A stretch of DNA of 64,000 bases from Xenorhabdus mauleonii (GCF_900113945.1 NZ_FORG01000003.1:336901-400900); one strand, 5' to 3'. Positions 19,304 to 29,491 are shown, counted from the first letter of the stretch. Translations and numbers: made by a program. Notes: generated by a model not told the origin, from the letters alone.

Positions 19304-19933
19304 GAGTTTCGCCTGATATCTGTTCCAGTGCCCACAGTGGTCCCCTGTTTCTGACAATTCATGGCATGGCAATGTTATTTGAAATTATTTTTACAAACTT
19401 ATTGTCGGAAACGTGATCAATTTAACACCTTGCGATCAAAGCGTAAAGTCCGCAATATCATTTTTTCGCTTCCTATGCAATAGGAAAACTGCAATTAACT
19501 CATTGTAAAGTATTAAGTTAATCACGAAATAGAGACAGAAATAAGCCTTGTTAGAATAAGTATTATAGTTGGTTATTTTTTCATACAGTTGATGTAAGGT
19601 ATTGTAAATCATCAACCTTCTATAACTATTTCATCTAATCGTATTTTTTATTGTTAAATATCTTCTGTCGCTTTTTATCATTAAGTTAAATTAAAAATAT
19701 CAATTTGCTTTTAAATCAATCTGTTTGTTTATTTTAACTATTTAAATAAAATATAATTTTAATTATTAAAATTATTTTTACCTTATAAGCTGTATATCCA
19801 TATACTATTTTGTTTTTTCCTCCATTTTCGTAACTGGAAAAAAAATCATTGAAATGTTAAAACTGATTCTATTTTCTCACTAATTAGTGACTAACTGGTG
19901 GCTGAAAATCCGCCGTAATCAATATAGTTATCC
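19304..19933. other. Divergent cyaA/hemC control region
   Basis: This 630-base, strongly AT-rich gap separates cyaA (minus) from hemC (plus). It carries the promoters of both and the CRP-like site at 19412-19427. No coding frame is supported. Confidence 0.6.
19412..19427 (-). promoter_or_regulatory. CRP-like site of cyaA
   Basis: CGTGA-N6-TAACA on the plus strand matches the TGTGA-N6-TCACA consensus at 8 of 10 bases. The minus-strand reading (GGTGTTAAATTGATCACG) looks the same as the repressor CRP site of the E. coli cyaA P2 promoter as I remember it. This suggests cAMP-CRP feedback on cyaA. Confidence 0.7.
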
Positions 19934-20875
19934 ATGACAATGAAAACCATTCGCATCGCTACCCGCCAAAGTCCACTGGCGATGTGGCAAGCCCAGTATG
20001 TTCAAAAGCAACTTGAGCACTTTCACCCAGAACTGCATGTTGAATTAGTTCCAATGGTTACACGTGGCGATGTTATTCTCGACACTCCGTTAGCCAAGGT
20101 CGGAGGTAAGGGGCTTTTCGTCAAAGAGCTGGAACTGGCCCTCCTTGAAAAACGGGCAGATATTGCCGTTCACTCCATGAAAGATGTTCCTGTTGAATTT
20201 CCCGACGGTTTGGGGTTGGTCACAATCTGTGAACGGGAGGATCCACGGGATGCTTTTGTTTCAGTAGAATACGCCTCTCTTGATGAACTGCCCGCAGGCA
20301 GCGTTGTCGGTACATCCAGTTTGCGCCGCCAATGCCAAATCCGTCAGTTGCGCCCTGATTTGGTGATCCGTGATTTGCGCGGCAATGTCGGTACTCGCCT
20401 GAACAAACTCGATAACGGCGATTATGATGCCATTATTCTTGCCGCCGCGGGGCTGAAGAGATTGGGGTTGGAAGAGCGTATTCGGATGCCATTGCCGCCA
20501 GAATTATTATTGCCGGCAGTCGGCCAAGGTGCTGTCGGGATTGAATGCCGGCTGGATGACAAACAAACCCGTGAGCTTCTGGCACCGCTGAATCACGCCA
20601 GAACAGAGACTTGCGTTCTGGCGGAACGCGCCATGAACACGCGTCTTGAAGGCGGTTGCCAAGTGCCAATCGGCAGTTATGCAATCTGGCAAGAAGATAA
20701 AATATGGTTACGCGCACTGGTTGGCGCCCCTGATGGCAAAGTCATCGTGCGTGGAGAAAGAGTGGTATCACCAGAAAATGCCCGTCAATCCGGTATCGAA
20801 TTGGCTGAGGAGTTATTAGAAAAAGGCGCACGCCAGATCTTGGCCTGCGTATATCAGAGGAATCCACCTGAATGA
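19934..20875 (+). CDS. hemC: Porphobilinogen deaminase (hydroxymethylbilane synthase)
   Basis: The enzyme polymerises four porphobilinogens into hydroxymethylbilane for haem and sirohaem synthesis. The length is 313 residues, equal to E. coli. The dipyrromethane cofactor attaches to Cys242 in [12 protein letters not shown], and the catalytic Asp lies in HSMKDVP (Asp84). The start may be the ATG at 19934 or the one six bases later. It is the first gene of hemCDXY; hemD overlaps its stop by four bases. Confidence 0.97.
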   Translation: MTMKTIRIATRQSPLAMWQAQYVQKQLEHFHPELHVELVPMVTRGDVILDTPLAKVGGKGLFVKELELALLEKRADIAVHSMKDVPVEFPDGLGLVTICEREDPRDAFVSVEYASLDELPAGSVVGTSSLRRQCQIRQLRPDLVIRDLRGNVGTRLNKLDNGDYDAIILAAAGLKRLGLEERIRMPLPPELLLPAVGQGAVGIECRLDDKQTRELLAPLNHARTETCVLAERAMNTRLEGGCQVPIGSYAIWQEDKIWLRALVGAPDGKVIVRGERVVSPENARQSGIELAEELLEKGARQILACVYQRNPPE

Positions 20876-21612
20876 GCATTCTGATCACCCGCCCTGCCCC
20901 CGCAGGAGAGGATTTGGTCAAGCGATTGCAGGCGGTGGGAAAAACCGCCTTCAACGCGCCTCTCATCGAAATTCATCCGGGGGCAGACCTGCCATTGTTG
21001 TCACAAAAGATGCAATGTCTGTCTGCGGGGGATCTGGTTTTTCTGTTATCGAAAAACGCTGTTCTTTATGCCGATAAACAACTGGTTCAAGAAGGTCAAT
21101 CGTGGCCTGATGAGCTATCTTATTATGGTATCGGCAAATCAACTTCTCTGCTGTTTCAGCAACAGGCCGGGCTGGAAATTGCCTGGTCTGAGCAAGGCGA
21201 AACCAGTGAAGAGTTATTGCAACTTCCCGCTCTACAACAAATGAACAATAAACGGATCTTATTGCTTCGGGGCAATGGTGGCCGTGAAGTTATTGCTTCT
21301 ACATTAAGAATGCGTGGGGGTGAAGTGGATTACTGTGAATGTTATTCACGACAGCCAGTAAAATATCATGCGGTCGATTTTAGTCGTCACTGGCAACAGC
21401 ATGGTATTAAAACCATCGTTGTAACGAGTGGCGAAATGCTGCAACTGTTATATAACTTAGTAACTGACAGCGATGGAAAAGCGTGGTTATTGGGTTGCTG
21501 CCTGATTGTGGTCAGCGAACGCCTTGCCAATATTGCCCGGACATTGGGCTGGCAAGTGATAAAAGTAGCCAAAAGTGCAGACAATGACGCCTTAATGCAG
21601 GCACTGGAATAA
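20872..21612 (+). CDS. hemD: Uroporphyrinogen-III synthase
   Basis: This 246-residue enzyme cyclises hydroxymethylbilane with inversion of ring D. The family is poorly conserved, but the N-terminal [18 protein letters not shown] motif, the late TSGEMLQLL, and the same length as E. coli support the call. The four-base overlap (ATGA) with hemC shows translational coupling. Confidence 0.95.
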   Translation: MSILITRPAPAGEDLVKRLQAVGKTAFNAPLIEIHPGADLPLLSQKMQCLSAGDLVFLLSKNAVLYADKQLVQEGQSWPDELSYYGIGKSTSLLFQQQAGLEIAWSEQGETSEELLQLPALQQMNNKRILLLRGNGGREVIASTLRMRGGEVDYCECYSRQPVKYHAVDFSRHWQQHGIKTIVVTSGEMLQLLYNLVTDSDGKAWLLGCCLIVVSERLANIARTLGWQVIKVAKSADNDALMQALE

Positions 21613-21632
21613 ACCAATATGGGATGTCCATT

Positions 21633-22838
21633 ATGACGGAACAAAAGCAATCCACCGATGCGGTTGAGATATCACACCCTCAGCAGCCTGAAACAACGCC
21701 TTCCCATCAACCTAAACGCTATGGATGGATGGGCAATGTGCTTTCAATCGCCATTTCACTGGCAGTAGGTGCTGGCGGTCTTTATATTTATTATCACAAT
21801 AAACAGCAGAATACGGCCCTGAATGCTGAGAAAACGACTCTCCAGCAACAAATTGCTTCTCTGACCCAACAACAGTCCGCCGATAAACAGGACTTTGATG
21901 AACAGCTCAAAAAGCTACAGGCATCGTTAGAAAAAGCTGAATCACAAAAACAACAGCTGGATGAAAACCTGACTGTGCTGCGGGATCGGGTTGCGGCACT
22001 TTCGAGCACAGATATCGAAAATTGGCGTCTGGCACAGGCAAGCTCTTTGGCTACAATGGCAGGCCGTAAAATATGGAGTGATCAAGATATCCCCACGGCA
22101 ATCGCCTTGCTGAAAGATGCCGACCATAACCTGGCTGAAATGAATGATCCCAGCCTGCTTTACGCCCGCAATGCAATCAATACAGATATTATTGCTCTGA
22201 CTAAAATCAAGCAGATTGATTTAGATGGCATTATTCTGATGTTGAATAATCTATCCAACCAAGTCGATGACTTGCATTTGGCAGATAAAATGGAAAAAGC
22301 GGCGCCAACGGCTGAGAACGAACGTGAAATTACGTCTTCTCTCTCTGACTGGCAAGAAAACCTAAGCAATAGCTGGTCCAGCTTTATGGATAATTTTATT
22401 ACCATCACGCCCCGGGATAACAGCAAAGAGCCGTTGCTGGCACCTAATCAGAATATCTATTTGCGTGAGAATATCCGCTCCAAACTGCTCATCGCCGCAC
22501 AGGCTGTTCCGCGTCACCAAACGAAGATTTACAAGGACGCTCTGGAACAGGTCGACAAATGGGTCAATGCCTATTTTGATACCTCAACTCCGGAAGCCGC
22601 AGCCTTCTTAGAAAATGTGAATTCACTGGCAAAGCGCCCGCTTTCTATTGATGTTCCGGAACAACTGAGTAGCCAGCCAATACTGGCAGATCTGGTGCGT
22701 AAGCGTATCTATAATTTACCGCCGTCCCAAACCGGCGCCCAATCCAAAACGAATCCCAAAGACCAGCCAGAAATACCATCTCAGCCAACCCCCGCATCTG
22801 CATCTGATCAAGCAGAAACACTGATTGAGGAGAGCTGA
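21633..22838 (+). CDS. hemX: HemX, membrane protein of the hem operon
   Basis: This 401-residue protein has a cytoplasmic N-terminal tail, one transmembrane helix (about 33-55), a coiled-coil stretch rich in Gln, Lys and Glu (about 60-115), and a C-terminal domain with the conserved LLAPNQNIYLRENIRSKLL. It was long called a uroporphyrin-III methyltransferase, but no methyltransferase fold is visible, so that name is not supported. I place the start at 21633 (MTEQKQ) after GGGATG, not at 21624. It lies three bases before hemY. Confidence 0.92.
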   Translation: MTEQKQSTDAVEISHPQQPETTPSHQPKRYGWMGNVLSIAISLAVGAGGLYIYYHNKQQNTALNAEKTTLQQQIASLTQQQSADKQDFDEQLKKLQASLEKAESQKQQLDENLTVLRDRVAALSSTDIENWRLAQASSLATMAGRKIWSDQDIPTAIALLKDADHNLAEMNDPSLLYARNAINTDIIALTKIKQIDLDGIILMLNNLSNQVDDLHLADKMEKAAPTAENEREITSSLSDWQENLSNSWSSFMDNFITITPRDNSKEPLLAPNQNIYLRENIRSKLLIAAQAVPRHQTKIYKDALEQVDKWVNAYFDTSTPEAAAFLENVNSLAKRPLSIDVPEQLSSQPILADLVRKRIYNLPPSQTGAQSKTNPKDQPEIPSQPTPASASDQAETLIEES

Positions 22839-22840
22839 GC

Positions 22841-24046
22841 ATGCTGAAAATTCTATTATTGTTCATTGTCCTTATCGCCGGCATTGTGCTTGGCCCGGTG
22901 CTGTCTGGACACCAAGGGTATGTTTTGATCCAGACGGACAGTAAAAATATCACCACAAGCATAACTGGCTTGGTGATTATGTTCCTCCTGTTGCAATTCC
23001 TGCTCATTTTTATCGGTTGGTGTTACCGTCGGTTAAAAAGCACCAGCACATCGACTCATAGCTGGCTTTTTGGCGGGTATAAGCGCAACCGTGCACGCTC
23101 GCAAACCAAGCAGGCACTGCTGAAACTGGCAGAAGGTGATTTCAAGCAAGTTGAGCGCCTGATAACCCGCAATATTGACCATGCGGAATCCCCTGTCGTC
23201 AACTATTTGCTGGCAGCAGAAGCCGCCCAGCAACGTGGTGATTACCGCCGCACTAACCAATACATTGAACATGCCGCTGAAGTTGCCGATAAGGATCAAC
23301 TGCCAGTGGATATCACCCGTGTACGTCTCCAGTTGGCGCAGGGTGAAATCAATGCCGCACGCGCTGGCGTGGATAATTTGCTGAATAACGCCCCTCGCCA
23401 TCCAGAAGTCTTGCGGTTGGCTGAACAGGCTTACTCACAATCTGGCGCTTATTCATCCCTGATTGATATCCTGCCGTCAATGATGAAAGCCAAGCTGTAC
23501 AGCGAGGAAAAAATTCATAAATTGCAGCAACAAGCCTACATCGGGTTAATGAATCAAATCATGGCAGAAAAAGGCTGCGCGGGGCTGAAAACCTGGTGGA
23601 AAGATCAAAACCGAAAAATTCGCCATGCTATCGCACTGCAAGTTTCCATGGCCGAGCATTTGATTGAGTGCAACGATCAAGAACCCGCCCAGCAGATCAT
23701 TCTGGACGGATTAAAACAGCAATATGACGAACGTCTTCTGCTATTAATTCCACGCCTTAAAACAAACAATGCCGACGCTGTGCAAAAAGCGCTGACTCAT
23801 TTGTTAAATCAACATGGCGCAACACCTTTGCTCAACAGCACAATGGGGCAAGTTGCTTTGCATCGTGGTGAGTGGGCAAATGCAGAAACCGCTTTTAAGG
23901 CTGCGCTGGCGCAACGGCCCGATGCCCATGATTATGCATGGCTTGCCGATGCCCTCGATAAATTGCAGAAACGTGACGAAGCATCCCAAACACGCAACAC
24001 AGGCTTTATGCTGACTTTAAAGCGTGATAGTGACATCAAAGCGTAA
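22841..24046 (+). CDS. hemY: HemY, TPR-containing membrane protein
   Basis: The 401 residues begin with two transmembrane helices (about 3-22 and 40-62). Helical tetratricopeptide-like repeats facing the cytoplasm or periplasm follow; LLAAEAAQQRGDYRRTNQYIEHA is one example. The protein is needed for normal tetrapyrrole metabolism in enterobacteria; its exact activity is unknown, and it is distinct from the Bacillus HemY oxidase. Last gene of hemCDXY. Confidence 0.93.
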   Translation: MLKILLLFIVLIAGIVLGPVLSGHQGYVLIQTDSKNITTSITGLVIMFLLLQFLLIFIGWCYRRLKSTSTSTHSWLFGGYKRNRARSQTKQALLKLAEGDFKQVERLITRNIDHAESPVVNYLLAAEAAQQRGDYRRTNQYIEHAAEVADKDQLPVDITRVRLQLAQGEINAARAGVDNLLNNAPRHPEVLRLAEQAYSQSGAYSSLIDILPSMMKAKLYSEEKIHKLQQQAYIGLMNQIMAEKGCAGLKTWWKDQNRKIRHAIALQVSMAEHLIECNDQEPAQQIILDGLKQQYDERLLLLIPRLKTNNADAVQKALTHLLNQHGATPLLNSTMGQVALHRGEWANAETAFKAALAQRPDAHDYAWLADALDKLQKRDEASQTRNTGFMLTLKRDSDIKA

Positions 24047-24223
24047 CTATCTGCCCTGCTGTTGTTTTGGTTGGTGGGATTAAGTGCATATGCCGGATAA
24101 ATGCCAAATTACTGCACTTATATATCCAGACAATGCATCTCCGGTTACATGGATAGCAGTTTGATCAACAGATTGCCATGTTACCGGGGAATGTCAGGCA
24201 ACCTGAAATGAGTGGCAGCAGGC

Positions 24224-24257
24224 AAAAAAAAAAACACCTATCGAAAAAGACAGGTGT
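24224..24257 (-). terminator. Terminator of GlmZ
   Basis: On the minus strand a stem ACACCT-(mismatch)-TC / GA-(mismatch)-AGGTGT at 24257-24234 is followed by a run of eleven T residues (24234-24224). Such a long T tract is typical of Hfq-dependent small RNA ends. Confidence 0.85.
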
Positions 24258-24437
24258 ATAAATACAATCAGGTTTACAGACGGATAGTGCCTCACTCAAC
24301 GTTGTGTCCGGTTTGTGATGAAAAACAGTGATGCTTACTCATCTATAACGTGGACCATAGGCACTGACAATCAGCTCTACATCATCCCGAGGTTTATGAA
24401 GCCAAATGCTGTCATAAGGAGTGGGATGAGCATCTAC
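24226..24437 (-). ncRNA. glmZ: Small regulatory RNA GlmZ
   Basis: About 210 nt, reading the minus strand. The 5' end GTAGATGCTCAT (from 24437) and the inner segment GGACACAACGTTGAGTGA (about 24309-24292) are hallmarks of GlmZ, the RNA that pairs with glmS mRNA and activates glucosamine-6-phosphate synthase translation. The position downstream of hemY is also that of E. coli glmZ. It ends in a hairpin with eleven T's. A sigma-54 promoter lies at the expected distance upstream. RapZ/RNase E control is known for the family but cannot be judged here. Confidence 0.88.
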
Positions 24438-24448
24438 AATTCCTATTA

Positions 24449-24464
24449 TGCATTTAGCGTGCCA
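24449..24464 (-). promoter_or_regulatory. Sigma-54 promoter of glmZ
   Basis: On the minus strand TGGCACG-N4-ATGC (24464-24450) matches the sigma-54 consensus TGGCACG-N4-TTGC except for one base. The GG and GC elements are 12 bases apart. The predicted start about 12 bases past the GC element coincides with the G at 24437 that begins the GlmZ sequence. Confidence 0.8.
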
Positions 24465-24559
24465 ACTTTTTCCATGTTGAATAAATTCCCTTTATCTCAG
24501 AAGTCGCTGACTTTCTATAATCAGCCTTTCAGTTTTCACAAGAAAACATCAAAAACACC

Positions 24560-24575
24560 GTCTCCCATTTGAGAC
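24560..24575. promoter_or_regulatory. Putative GlrR activator site 1 for glmZ
   Basis: The palindrome GTCTCCCATTTGAGAC fits GTC-N10-GAC, the core of the TGTC-N10-GACA sites bound by GlrR (QseF), the enhancer protein for glmY/glmZ sigma-54 promoters. It is centred about 130 bases upstream of the GlmZ start. Confidence 0.65.
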
Positions 24576-24623
24576 GCTATTCAAGTTGCTTTAATTTAAT
24601 CGTTTAAAATCAATTTATTGTGC

Positions 24624-24639
24624 GTCTCCTATTTGAGAC
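24624..24639. promoter_or_regulatory. Putative GlrR activator site 2 for glmZ
   Basis: GTCTCCTATTTGAGAC differs from site 1 by one base and starts 64 bases from it, close to six helical turns. With the flanking A it reads GTC-N10-GACA. It is centred about 194 bases upstream of the GlmZ start, a normal distance for a looping sigma-54 activator. Confidence 0.65.
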
Positions 24640-24858
24640 ATCAAAGATATGGTTTGTCGTTAAAACGCAACATCTATGAAAAAATAGCTTTTAAAACATT
24701 TAGTTAACACTTAAGCAAAAGTCGCGGAGAGAGTTTTTATCTCAAGCCGGTTATAGAGAAATCAAACAGAAATAAAATAGAAAAATGCTTTGCAGAAGGT
24801 GGAAAAGAAAGAAAAAAGAAGAAGAAAGAGAGAAACCAGAAAAAAGAAAAAGCGAAAA

Positions 24859-24890
24859 GAAAAAGCCCCGCGATATGCGGGGCTTTCTCA
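24859..24890 (-). terminator. Terminator of the tRNA operon
   Basis: A 7-bp GC-rich stem (GCCCCGC / GCGGGGC) with a short loop lies just after tRNA-Pro. On the minus strand it is followed by a T-rich tract. It ends the argX-hisR-leuT-proM transcript. Confidence 0.85.
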
Positions 24891-24895
24891 GAATC

Positions 24896-24972
24896 TGGTC
24901 GGCGAGAGAGGATTCGAACCTCCGACCCACTGGTCCCAAACCAGTTGCGCTACCAAGCTGCGCTACTCGCCG
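24896..24972 (-). tRNA. proM: tRNA-Pro (UGG)
   Basis: 77 nt with encoded CCA. The minus strand begins CGGCGAGTAGCGCAGCTTGG, the anticodon loop is TTTGGGA (anticodon TGG), and the T arm is GGTTCGAATCC. Last gene of the four-tRNA operon. Confidence 0.97.
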
Positions 24973-25000
24973 AAATATGACTGTTTAACATCTTTTTTTA

Positions 25001-25087
25001 TGGTGCGAAGGGGGGGACTTGAACCCCCACGTCCGTAAGAACACTAACACCTGAAGCTAGCGCGTCTACCAATTCCGCCACCCTCGC
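25001..25087 (-). tRNA. leuT: tRNA-Leu (CAG)
   Basis: 87 nt with a long variable arm and encoded CCA. The minus strand begins GCGAGGGTGGCGGAATTGG, with anticodon CAG in CTTCAGGTG. The position matches leuT in the E. coli operon. Confidence 0.97.
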
Positions 25088-25102
25088 GTTTCATAAAAAA
25101 GA

Positions 25103-25179
25103 TGGGGTGGCTAACGAGACTCGAACTCGCGACGACTGGAATCACAATCCAGGGCTCTACCAACTGAGCTATAGCCACC
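25103..25179 (-). tRNA. hisR: tRNA-His (GUG)
   Basis: 77 nt including the extra 5' G typical of tRNA-His and encoded CCA. The minus strand begins GGTGGCTATAGCTCAG, with anticodon GTG in GATTGTGATTC. Confidence 0.97.
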
Positions 25180-25280
25180 ATAACAGCTTTTTACGTACTA
25201 CTTTTCTTACTGCTTACAATAAGAGTTACAACAACATCCAACCACGATAACCCATTGTCACTGCTCTTGCACGCTTTAAA

Positions 25281-25357
<77 letters not shown>

Positions 25358-25378
25358 TTAACGCCGTTGCGGTGGAGG

Positions 25379-25407
25379 ATAGTACGGATTTAATGTCGTA
25401 CTGTCCA
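25379..25407 (-). promoter_or_regulatory. Promoter of the argX-hisR-leuT-proM operon
   Basis: On the minus strand TGGACA (25407-25402) and TACTAT (25384-25379) are 17 bases apart. The -10 is followed by a GC-rich stretch (CCTCCACCGC), the discriminator type found at stringently controlled stable-RNA promoters. Confidence 0.75.
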
Positions 25408-25532
25408 GTGCTTTTTTAAAGAAATGATTCGTTTGATTACGCTTTGCTCATTTAGTTGATAAAGACAACACATTTCCACCGCAATGCCACCTTAAATAGT
25501 TGATGGCTTATTCATTAATCGAAAAACTATTT

Positions 25533-26903
25533 TTATTTTCTCGGCTTATTAATGGTTTTGCCCAGAAAATAAACGAGTGACACGATCAGCAAAAATATTC
25601 CCCCGACTATCAGTGAGAAACGGGTATCCGGGTTAATCGCCATCCCTATCAGCACGCAGCACAGGAAAATCAATGTCAGGTAATTGACATAGGGAAACAG
25701 GATTGATTTAAACTTGTGCTGTTTCAACGCTTCGGCATGCTGCTTGCGAAAGCGCAGCTGGCTCACCAGAATCACAAACCACGGCACCATACCGGGCAAT
25801 ACGCTGGCACTATAAACATAAACGAAAACCGATTGTGGATTTGGCAGCAAGTAATTCAGGCTTGAGCCAGCTATCAAACACCCAATAGTGATCGCAATGC
25901 ATCGCGCAGGAACACCGTTTTTCGTTAACTTCAACAATGAAGCCGGCAATTGACGATTTTGCGCCAAGGCATACAACATCCTGCCGCCGCTATACATTCC
26001 GCTGTTACAGCCTGAAAGTGCAGCCGTCAATACAACAAAGTTAATCACCGCAGCCGCTGATGCAATGCCGACTTTGGCGAAAGTCATGACAAACGGGCTG
26101 CCATGCGATCCAACTTCGGTCCAGGGAAACAGTGTTACAACAATAAAAATGGCACCCACATAGAAAATCAGAATGCGCCATAGAATATTGTTGATCGCCT
26201 TTTTGATGGTCACCTGTGGGTTTTTCGCCTCACCCGCGGTGATACCAACCAGTTCAACCCCCTGATAGGACGCCACAACAATACAAAGGGCGAATAAAAA
26301 GCCTTTCCAACCGCCCGAGAAGAAACCACCGTGTGCGGTCAGGTTATCCAACCCAATAGGCTGCCAGCCATTGCCTAATCCGAAGAAAATTAAGCCCACG
26401 CCAATCAAGATCATTACGATGATCGTGGTGACTTTGATCATGGCAAACCAGAACTCCAATTCACCATACAATCGAACGGCGGCCATGTTAGCCAAAGCCA
26501 CCAGCCCAACCGCCACCAGCGCAGAAACCCATTGAGGCAACTCCGGGAACCAGAATTCAGCATATACCCCGATCGCTGTAATTTCCGAAATTCCGACCGA
26601 AACCCACATGAACCAGTAGCCCCAAGCCGTCAAGCATCCCCAATACGGACTGAGGTATTTATGCCCAAACGCAGCAAACGAACCTGTCACCGGCTCAAGG
26701 AACAGCATTTCTCCCATGGAACGCATGATAAAAAAGACAAAAAGGCCGGCTATGATATAGGCCAGCAGAACAGAAGGACCCGCCCATTTCAAAGTACTGG
26801 CTGACCCCATAAACAGCCCTACCCCGATTGTGCCACCCAGCGCAATCAGCTCAATATGGCGAGCCTCAAGCCCTCTTTGCAGGCCCTGTTGTGAATCACT
26901 CAT
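25533..26903 (-). CDS. thrP: Threonine/serine:proton symporter ThrP (YifK)
   Basis: This is a 456-residue amino-acid permease of the APC superfamily with twelve hydrophobic helices. The family signature [20 protein letters not shown] sits at the first helix. Position between wecG and argX is that of E. coli yifK, whose product imports threonine and serine. The start has an AGGGAG-type site (minus strand of CTCCCT, 26909-26914). It was probably read from its own promoter, since a 424-base gap with a repeat separates it from wecG. Confidence 0.9.
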   Translation of the reverse strand: MSDSQQGLQRGLEARHIELIALGGTIGVGLFMGSASTLKWAGPSVLLAYIIAGLFVFFIMRSMGEMLFLEPVTGSFAAFGHKYLSPYWGCLTAWGYWFMWVSVGISEITAIGVYAEFWFPELPQWVSALVAVGLVALANMAAVRLYGELEFWFAMIKVTTIIVMILIGVGLIFFGLGNGWQPIGLDNLTAHGGFFSGGWKGFLFALCIVVASYQGVELVGITAGEAKNPQVTIKKAINNILWRILIFYVGAIFIVVTLFPWTEVGSHGSPFVMTFAKVGIASAAAVINFVVLTAALSGCNSGMYSGGRMLYALAQNRQLPASLLKLTKNGVPARCIAITIGCLIAGSSLNYLLPNPQSVFVYVYSASVLPGMVPWFVILVSQLRFRKQHAEALKQHKFKSILFPYVNYLTLIFLCCVLIGMAINPDTRFSLIVGGIFLLIVSLVYFLGKTINKPRK

Positions 26904-26922
26904 AAAACTCCCTATCTACTTG

Positions 26923-27115
26923 TATAGCCGTTGTCTTTCAAGTTGCCTCTTTGCTGGCTGCGCTCGCTCCCACCAGTTACCGTTTTTATCAACATACGGT
27001 TATCCGTGCTCCCGGGGATGGATGAAAAGCTCCTGTCTTTCATCGGAGGCCAGCCTTTGGCCGGGCAAATTCGTTCCCCTGCCGCCTCGACACAACTCGA
27101 AATCCATAGGTTATA
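26923..27115. repeat. Palindromic MITE-like repeat element
   Basis: The two ends (26923-26945 and 27093-27115) are inverted copies of one another at about 17 of 23 positions: TATAGCC...TCAAGTTG and CAACTCGAAATCC...TATA. Inside are further imperfect inverted segments such as GTGCTCCCGGGGAT. I recall similar elements, with the CAAGTTG/CAACTCG ends and a CCCCAG/CTGGGG core, scattered in Photorhabdus and Xenorhabdus genomes. No transposase is encoded. Confidence 0.65.
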
Positions 27116-27327
27116 TGATGTCTATATTTGCAATTAGAAAAATACAGGAATTGATAATTAACCGTTGTAAAAAGTTTGGGATCAAAACACGTTTTGCCAA
27201 TCAGTGAAATAAAAAATTGTAAAATTGCACCAATACTCGTTTTATTGGGCTGTGAAGGCAGGAAAATGAAGGGGTGCCTGCTGCATACGATCGATGCAAC
27301 AGGCTTAAAACAGAAATAATGCCCGAA

Positions 27328-28065
27328 TTAAAGCTTACCGCCGTAATAATAACTCAGGAATCTCAGCAATTTCAGTTGCCTACGAATGCGGCTTGGTTGA
27401 GAGAGCAAACGGTATAGCCATTCCAACCCTAAATTTTGCCAAATTTTCGGTGCGCGTTTGACGTGCCCGGTGAAAACATCATAAGTCCCACCGACACCCA
27501 TATACAATGCGTCAGGATGAACCTTGCGGCAATCACGCATAAAGATTTCCTGTTTAGGCGATCCCATTGCCACAGTAACGATGGCGGCGCCACAAGCATG
27601 TATCCGCTCAAATACAGTCTCTCGCTCTTCAGGCGTAAAATAACCATCCTGACTGCCGACGATGTTAACATTCCACTGCGCCCGCAATTTGCTTTCTGTC
27701 TGTGCCAACACTTCCGGCTTTCCGCCAACCAGAAAAACAGGCGTACCTTCACGGCCGGCTTTTTCCATCAAGGCTTCCCATAAGTCTGCTCCCGCAATGC
27801 GTGACACGTCTGCCTCTGGGTATTTACGACGAATGGCTCGCACGATACTGATGCCATCTGCGTATAAATATTCAGCCTCATTCAGCAACATATTCAATGC
27901 GTTGTCTTGCTCTGCCGTGAGGACTTTTTCCGCATTAATCGCGACCAGCGTACCTGTTTTTACCTGCCCATCTTGAAAAAGATGGGCAAGAAAATGCGAC
28001 ATATCTTTAAAGCCCCAAATACTGAGGCCACGAATGCGATATTTGGCAATGTTATTCAACGCCAT
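27328..28065 (-). CDS. wecG: UDP-ManNAcA transferase WecG
   Basis: This 245-residue cytoplasmic glycosyltransferase of the WecG/TagA family adds N-acetylmannosaminuronic acid to lipid I, making ECA lipid II. Typical motifs are [33 protein letters not shown], and [12 protein letters not shown], with a C-terminal basic amphipathic segment. It overlaps the end of wzyE by 14 bases and is the last wec gene. Confidence 0.96.
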   Translation of the reverse strand: MALNNIAKYRIRGLSIWGFKDMSHFLAHLFQDGQVKTGTLVAINAEKVLTAEQDNALNMLLNEAEYLYADGISIVRAIRRKYPEADVSRIAGADLWEALMEKAGREGTPVFLVGGKPEVLAQTESKLRAQWNVNIVGSQDGYFTPEERETVFERIHACGAAIVTVAMGSPKQEIFMRDCRKVHPDALYMGVGGTYDVFTGHVKRAPKIWQNLGLEWLYRLLSQPSRIRRQLKLLRFLSYYYGGKL

Positions 28066-29491
28066 TTTTATTCCTTACATCCAACACAGCGGATGTTTTT
28101 TGCGAAACGGCCGAATTGCGGGCGCCCAACCTGCGGATCAATCCTGCACTTTCAAACAGCCAATACAGCAGTTTCGCCGCAACCAGGCACAGACCAAAGA
28201 CAATGCAAAAGAACACAACCCGTGAAACAAAAGAATCCACGCCCTCACGGGCGAGAACGATCATGTTAAAAATTGCACCAAAACAGAAAGCCTGCAAAAT
28301 AGCAGCCTTATAACGATTTGTTTCCTGCTTTCCGGATTCATAGACCCAATCAAACCATTTGATGATAAGACCAACAACTACCGCCCCCAGAGGAATAAAG
28401 AATACGCCTCCCATAACCACGAGCGAACCAATCAATGTTGGTGAAATCGCAAGGCCAGAGTGATTATTCAATACGTCCCAAGTGAAGTAATTAGCGGTAT
28501 TCAAGACGAGGGCAGGTCTGTCCGGCCATAGCCAACTGGGAATAAAGACATAGAAATCACGGATGATAGGTGCCAGCCCCTGAAAATCTATTTTGCTGTA
28601 GTTATTCAATAACAATGCCAAGTTTTCCCACGGAGAGAAAGTATCCCGCGTGAGGTACAGAAAAGTGTAAAATGCTTCCGCTCCGCTGACATCCAAACTA
28701 TAGCGTTTCAATGCCAGCCAGAACATGCCGACTATTCCCATACCGCCTGCGGCAAACAGCATCCACAGGGTTATCCATCCCCGGACAATGCCAATGAACA
28801 GGAACAGGGCAAACGCGATAATGATATTTGCCCGCGTGCCTCCGACTATCACGTAAGTCAGAATGCCAAATCCGACGGTTCCAAGTAAAAAGCACAGCCA
28901 GCGAATCTTGGTTGGTTTCAGGAAAAATATCACCAACATGGCTGGAATGAAAAAGTAGAAAAAGCGTTTGAGCGCCACCCCGGAAACCTGACTGGAGAAT
29001 ATCTGGCTGTAAGACTGTAATTTAAACAGCAAGAAACCATTCTGCATAAAGAACAAGCCCACGGTAACGATGGCAATGCTGGCCAGCAGGAACCAAGTCA
29101 GATTTGTTTCTACGCGATTCATCGTGAACAACGGCTTGCGTGGTGATGCAACCAATGAGGGCTCAGAATCGTTGTGGCAGGCGGCCGTTTTACTGCTGAG
29201 CCGGGTTTTATAAGCTACATAGTAGATAGCGTAAAAACAACTTGATGCCAACATCGCATGCAACAACGCATCGGCTGGCACGACCCGTACATCAAATTGG
29301 AACGCCAGTAAGCTCGTCAATGGGAAGCCAAAATAAAATGTCAGCAAATACAGCAAGGAAAAGAAGACATTGAAATTAAAGCGGACGCGCCGGAATTCCT
29401 GATATGTCAACGTCAGGATAAAGACCAGTGAGATCATGTAAACAACGAATAGCCCGCCAAATTGCGTCAATGTCAATTGCGTTAAGGTCAT
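28052..29491 (-). CDS. wzyE: ECA polymerase WzyE
   Basis: This is a polytopic inner-membrane protein of 479 residues (about eleven hydrophobic helices) that polymerises ECA trisaccharide units on the periplasmic side. Early segments [19 protein letters not shown] and [14 protein letters not shown] are family hallmarks. The frame extends to 29530, but the ATG at 29491 forms an ATGA overlap with the wecF stop and fits the family N-terminus. Confidence 0.95.
   Translation of the reverse strand: MTLTQLTLTQFGGLFVVYMISLVFILTLTYQEFRRVRFNFNVFFSLLYLLTFYFGFPLTSLLAFQFDVRVVPADALLHAMLASSCFYAIYYVAYKTRLSSKTAACHNDSEPSLVASPRKPLFTMNRVETNLTWFLLASIAIVTVGLFFMQNGFLLFKLQSYSQIFSSQVSGVALKRFFYFFIPAMLVIFFLKPTKIRWLCFLLGTVGFGILTYVIVGGTRANIIIAFALFLFIGIVRGWITLWMLFAAGGMGIVGMFWLALKRYSLDVSGAEAFYTFLYLTRDTFSPWENLALLLNNYSKIDFQGLAPIIRDFYVFIPSWLWPDRPALVLNTANYFTWDVLNNHSGLAISPTLIGSLVVMGGVFFIPLGAVVVGLIIKWFDWVYESGKQETNRYKAAILQAFCFGAIFNMIVLAREGVDSFVSRVVFFCIVFGLCLVAAKLLYWLFESAGLIRRLGARNSAVSQKTSAVLDVRNKNGVE

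Noticed and set aside
24315..24572. Plus-strand frame of 85 codons after hemY
   Set aside because: It is antisense to the GlmZ RNA and its promoter, has no family resemblance, and no ribosome site. The minus-strand reading explains the sequence.
24576..24592. TATTCAAGTTGCT as a possible end of a second MITE-like element
   Set aside because: Only about ten bases match, and there is no inverted partner nearby.
24560..24639. Two near-identical 16-bp palindromes considered as transposon or phage attachment remnants
   Set aside because: Spacing to the sigma-54 promoter and the GTC-N10-GAC form fit GlrR activator sites of glmZ better.
24751..25038. Lysine/arginine/glutamate-rich and phenylalanine/serine-rich frames near the tRNA-Pro gene
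   Set aside because: They arise from an A- and G-rich tract plus the terminator and tRNA genes; composition is an artefact.
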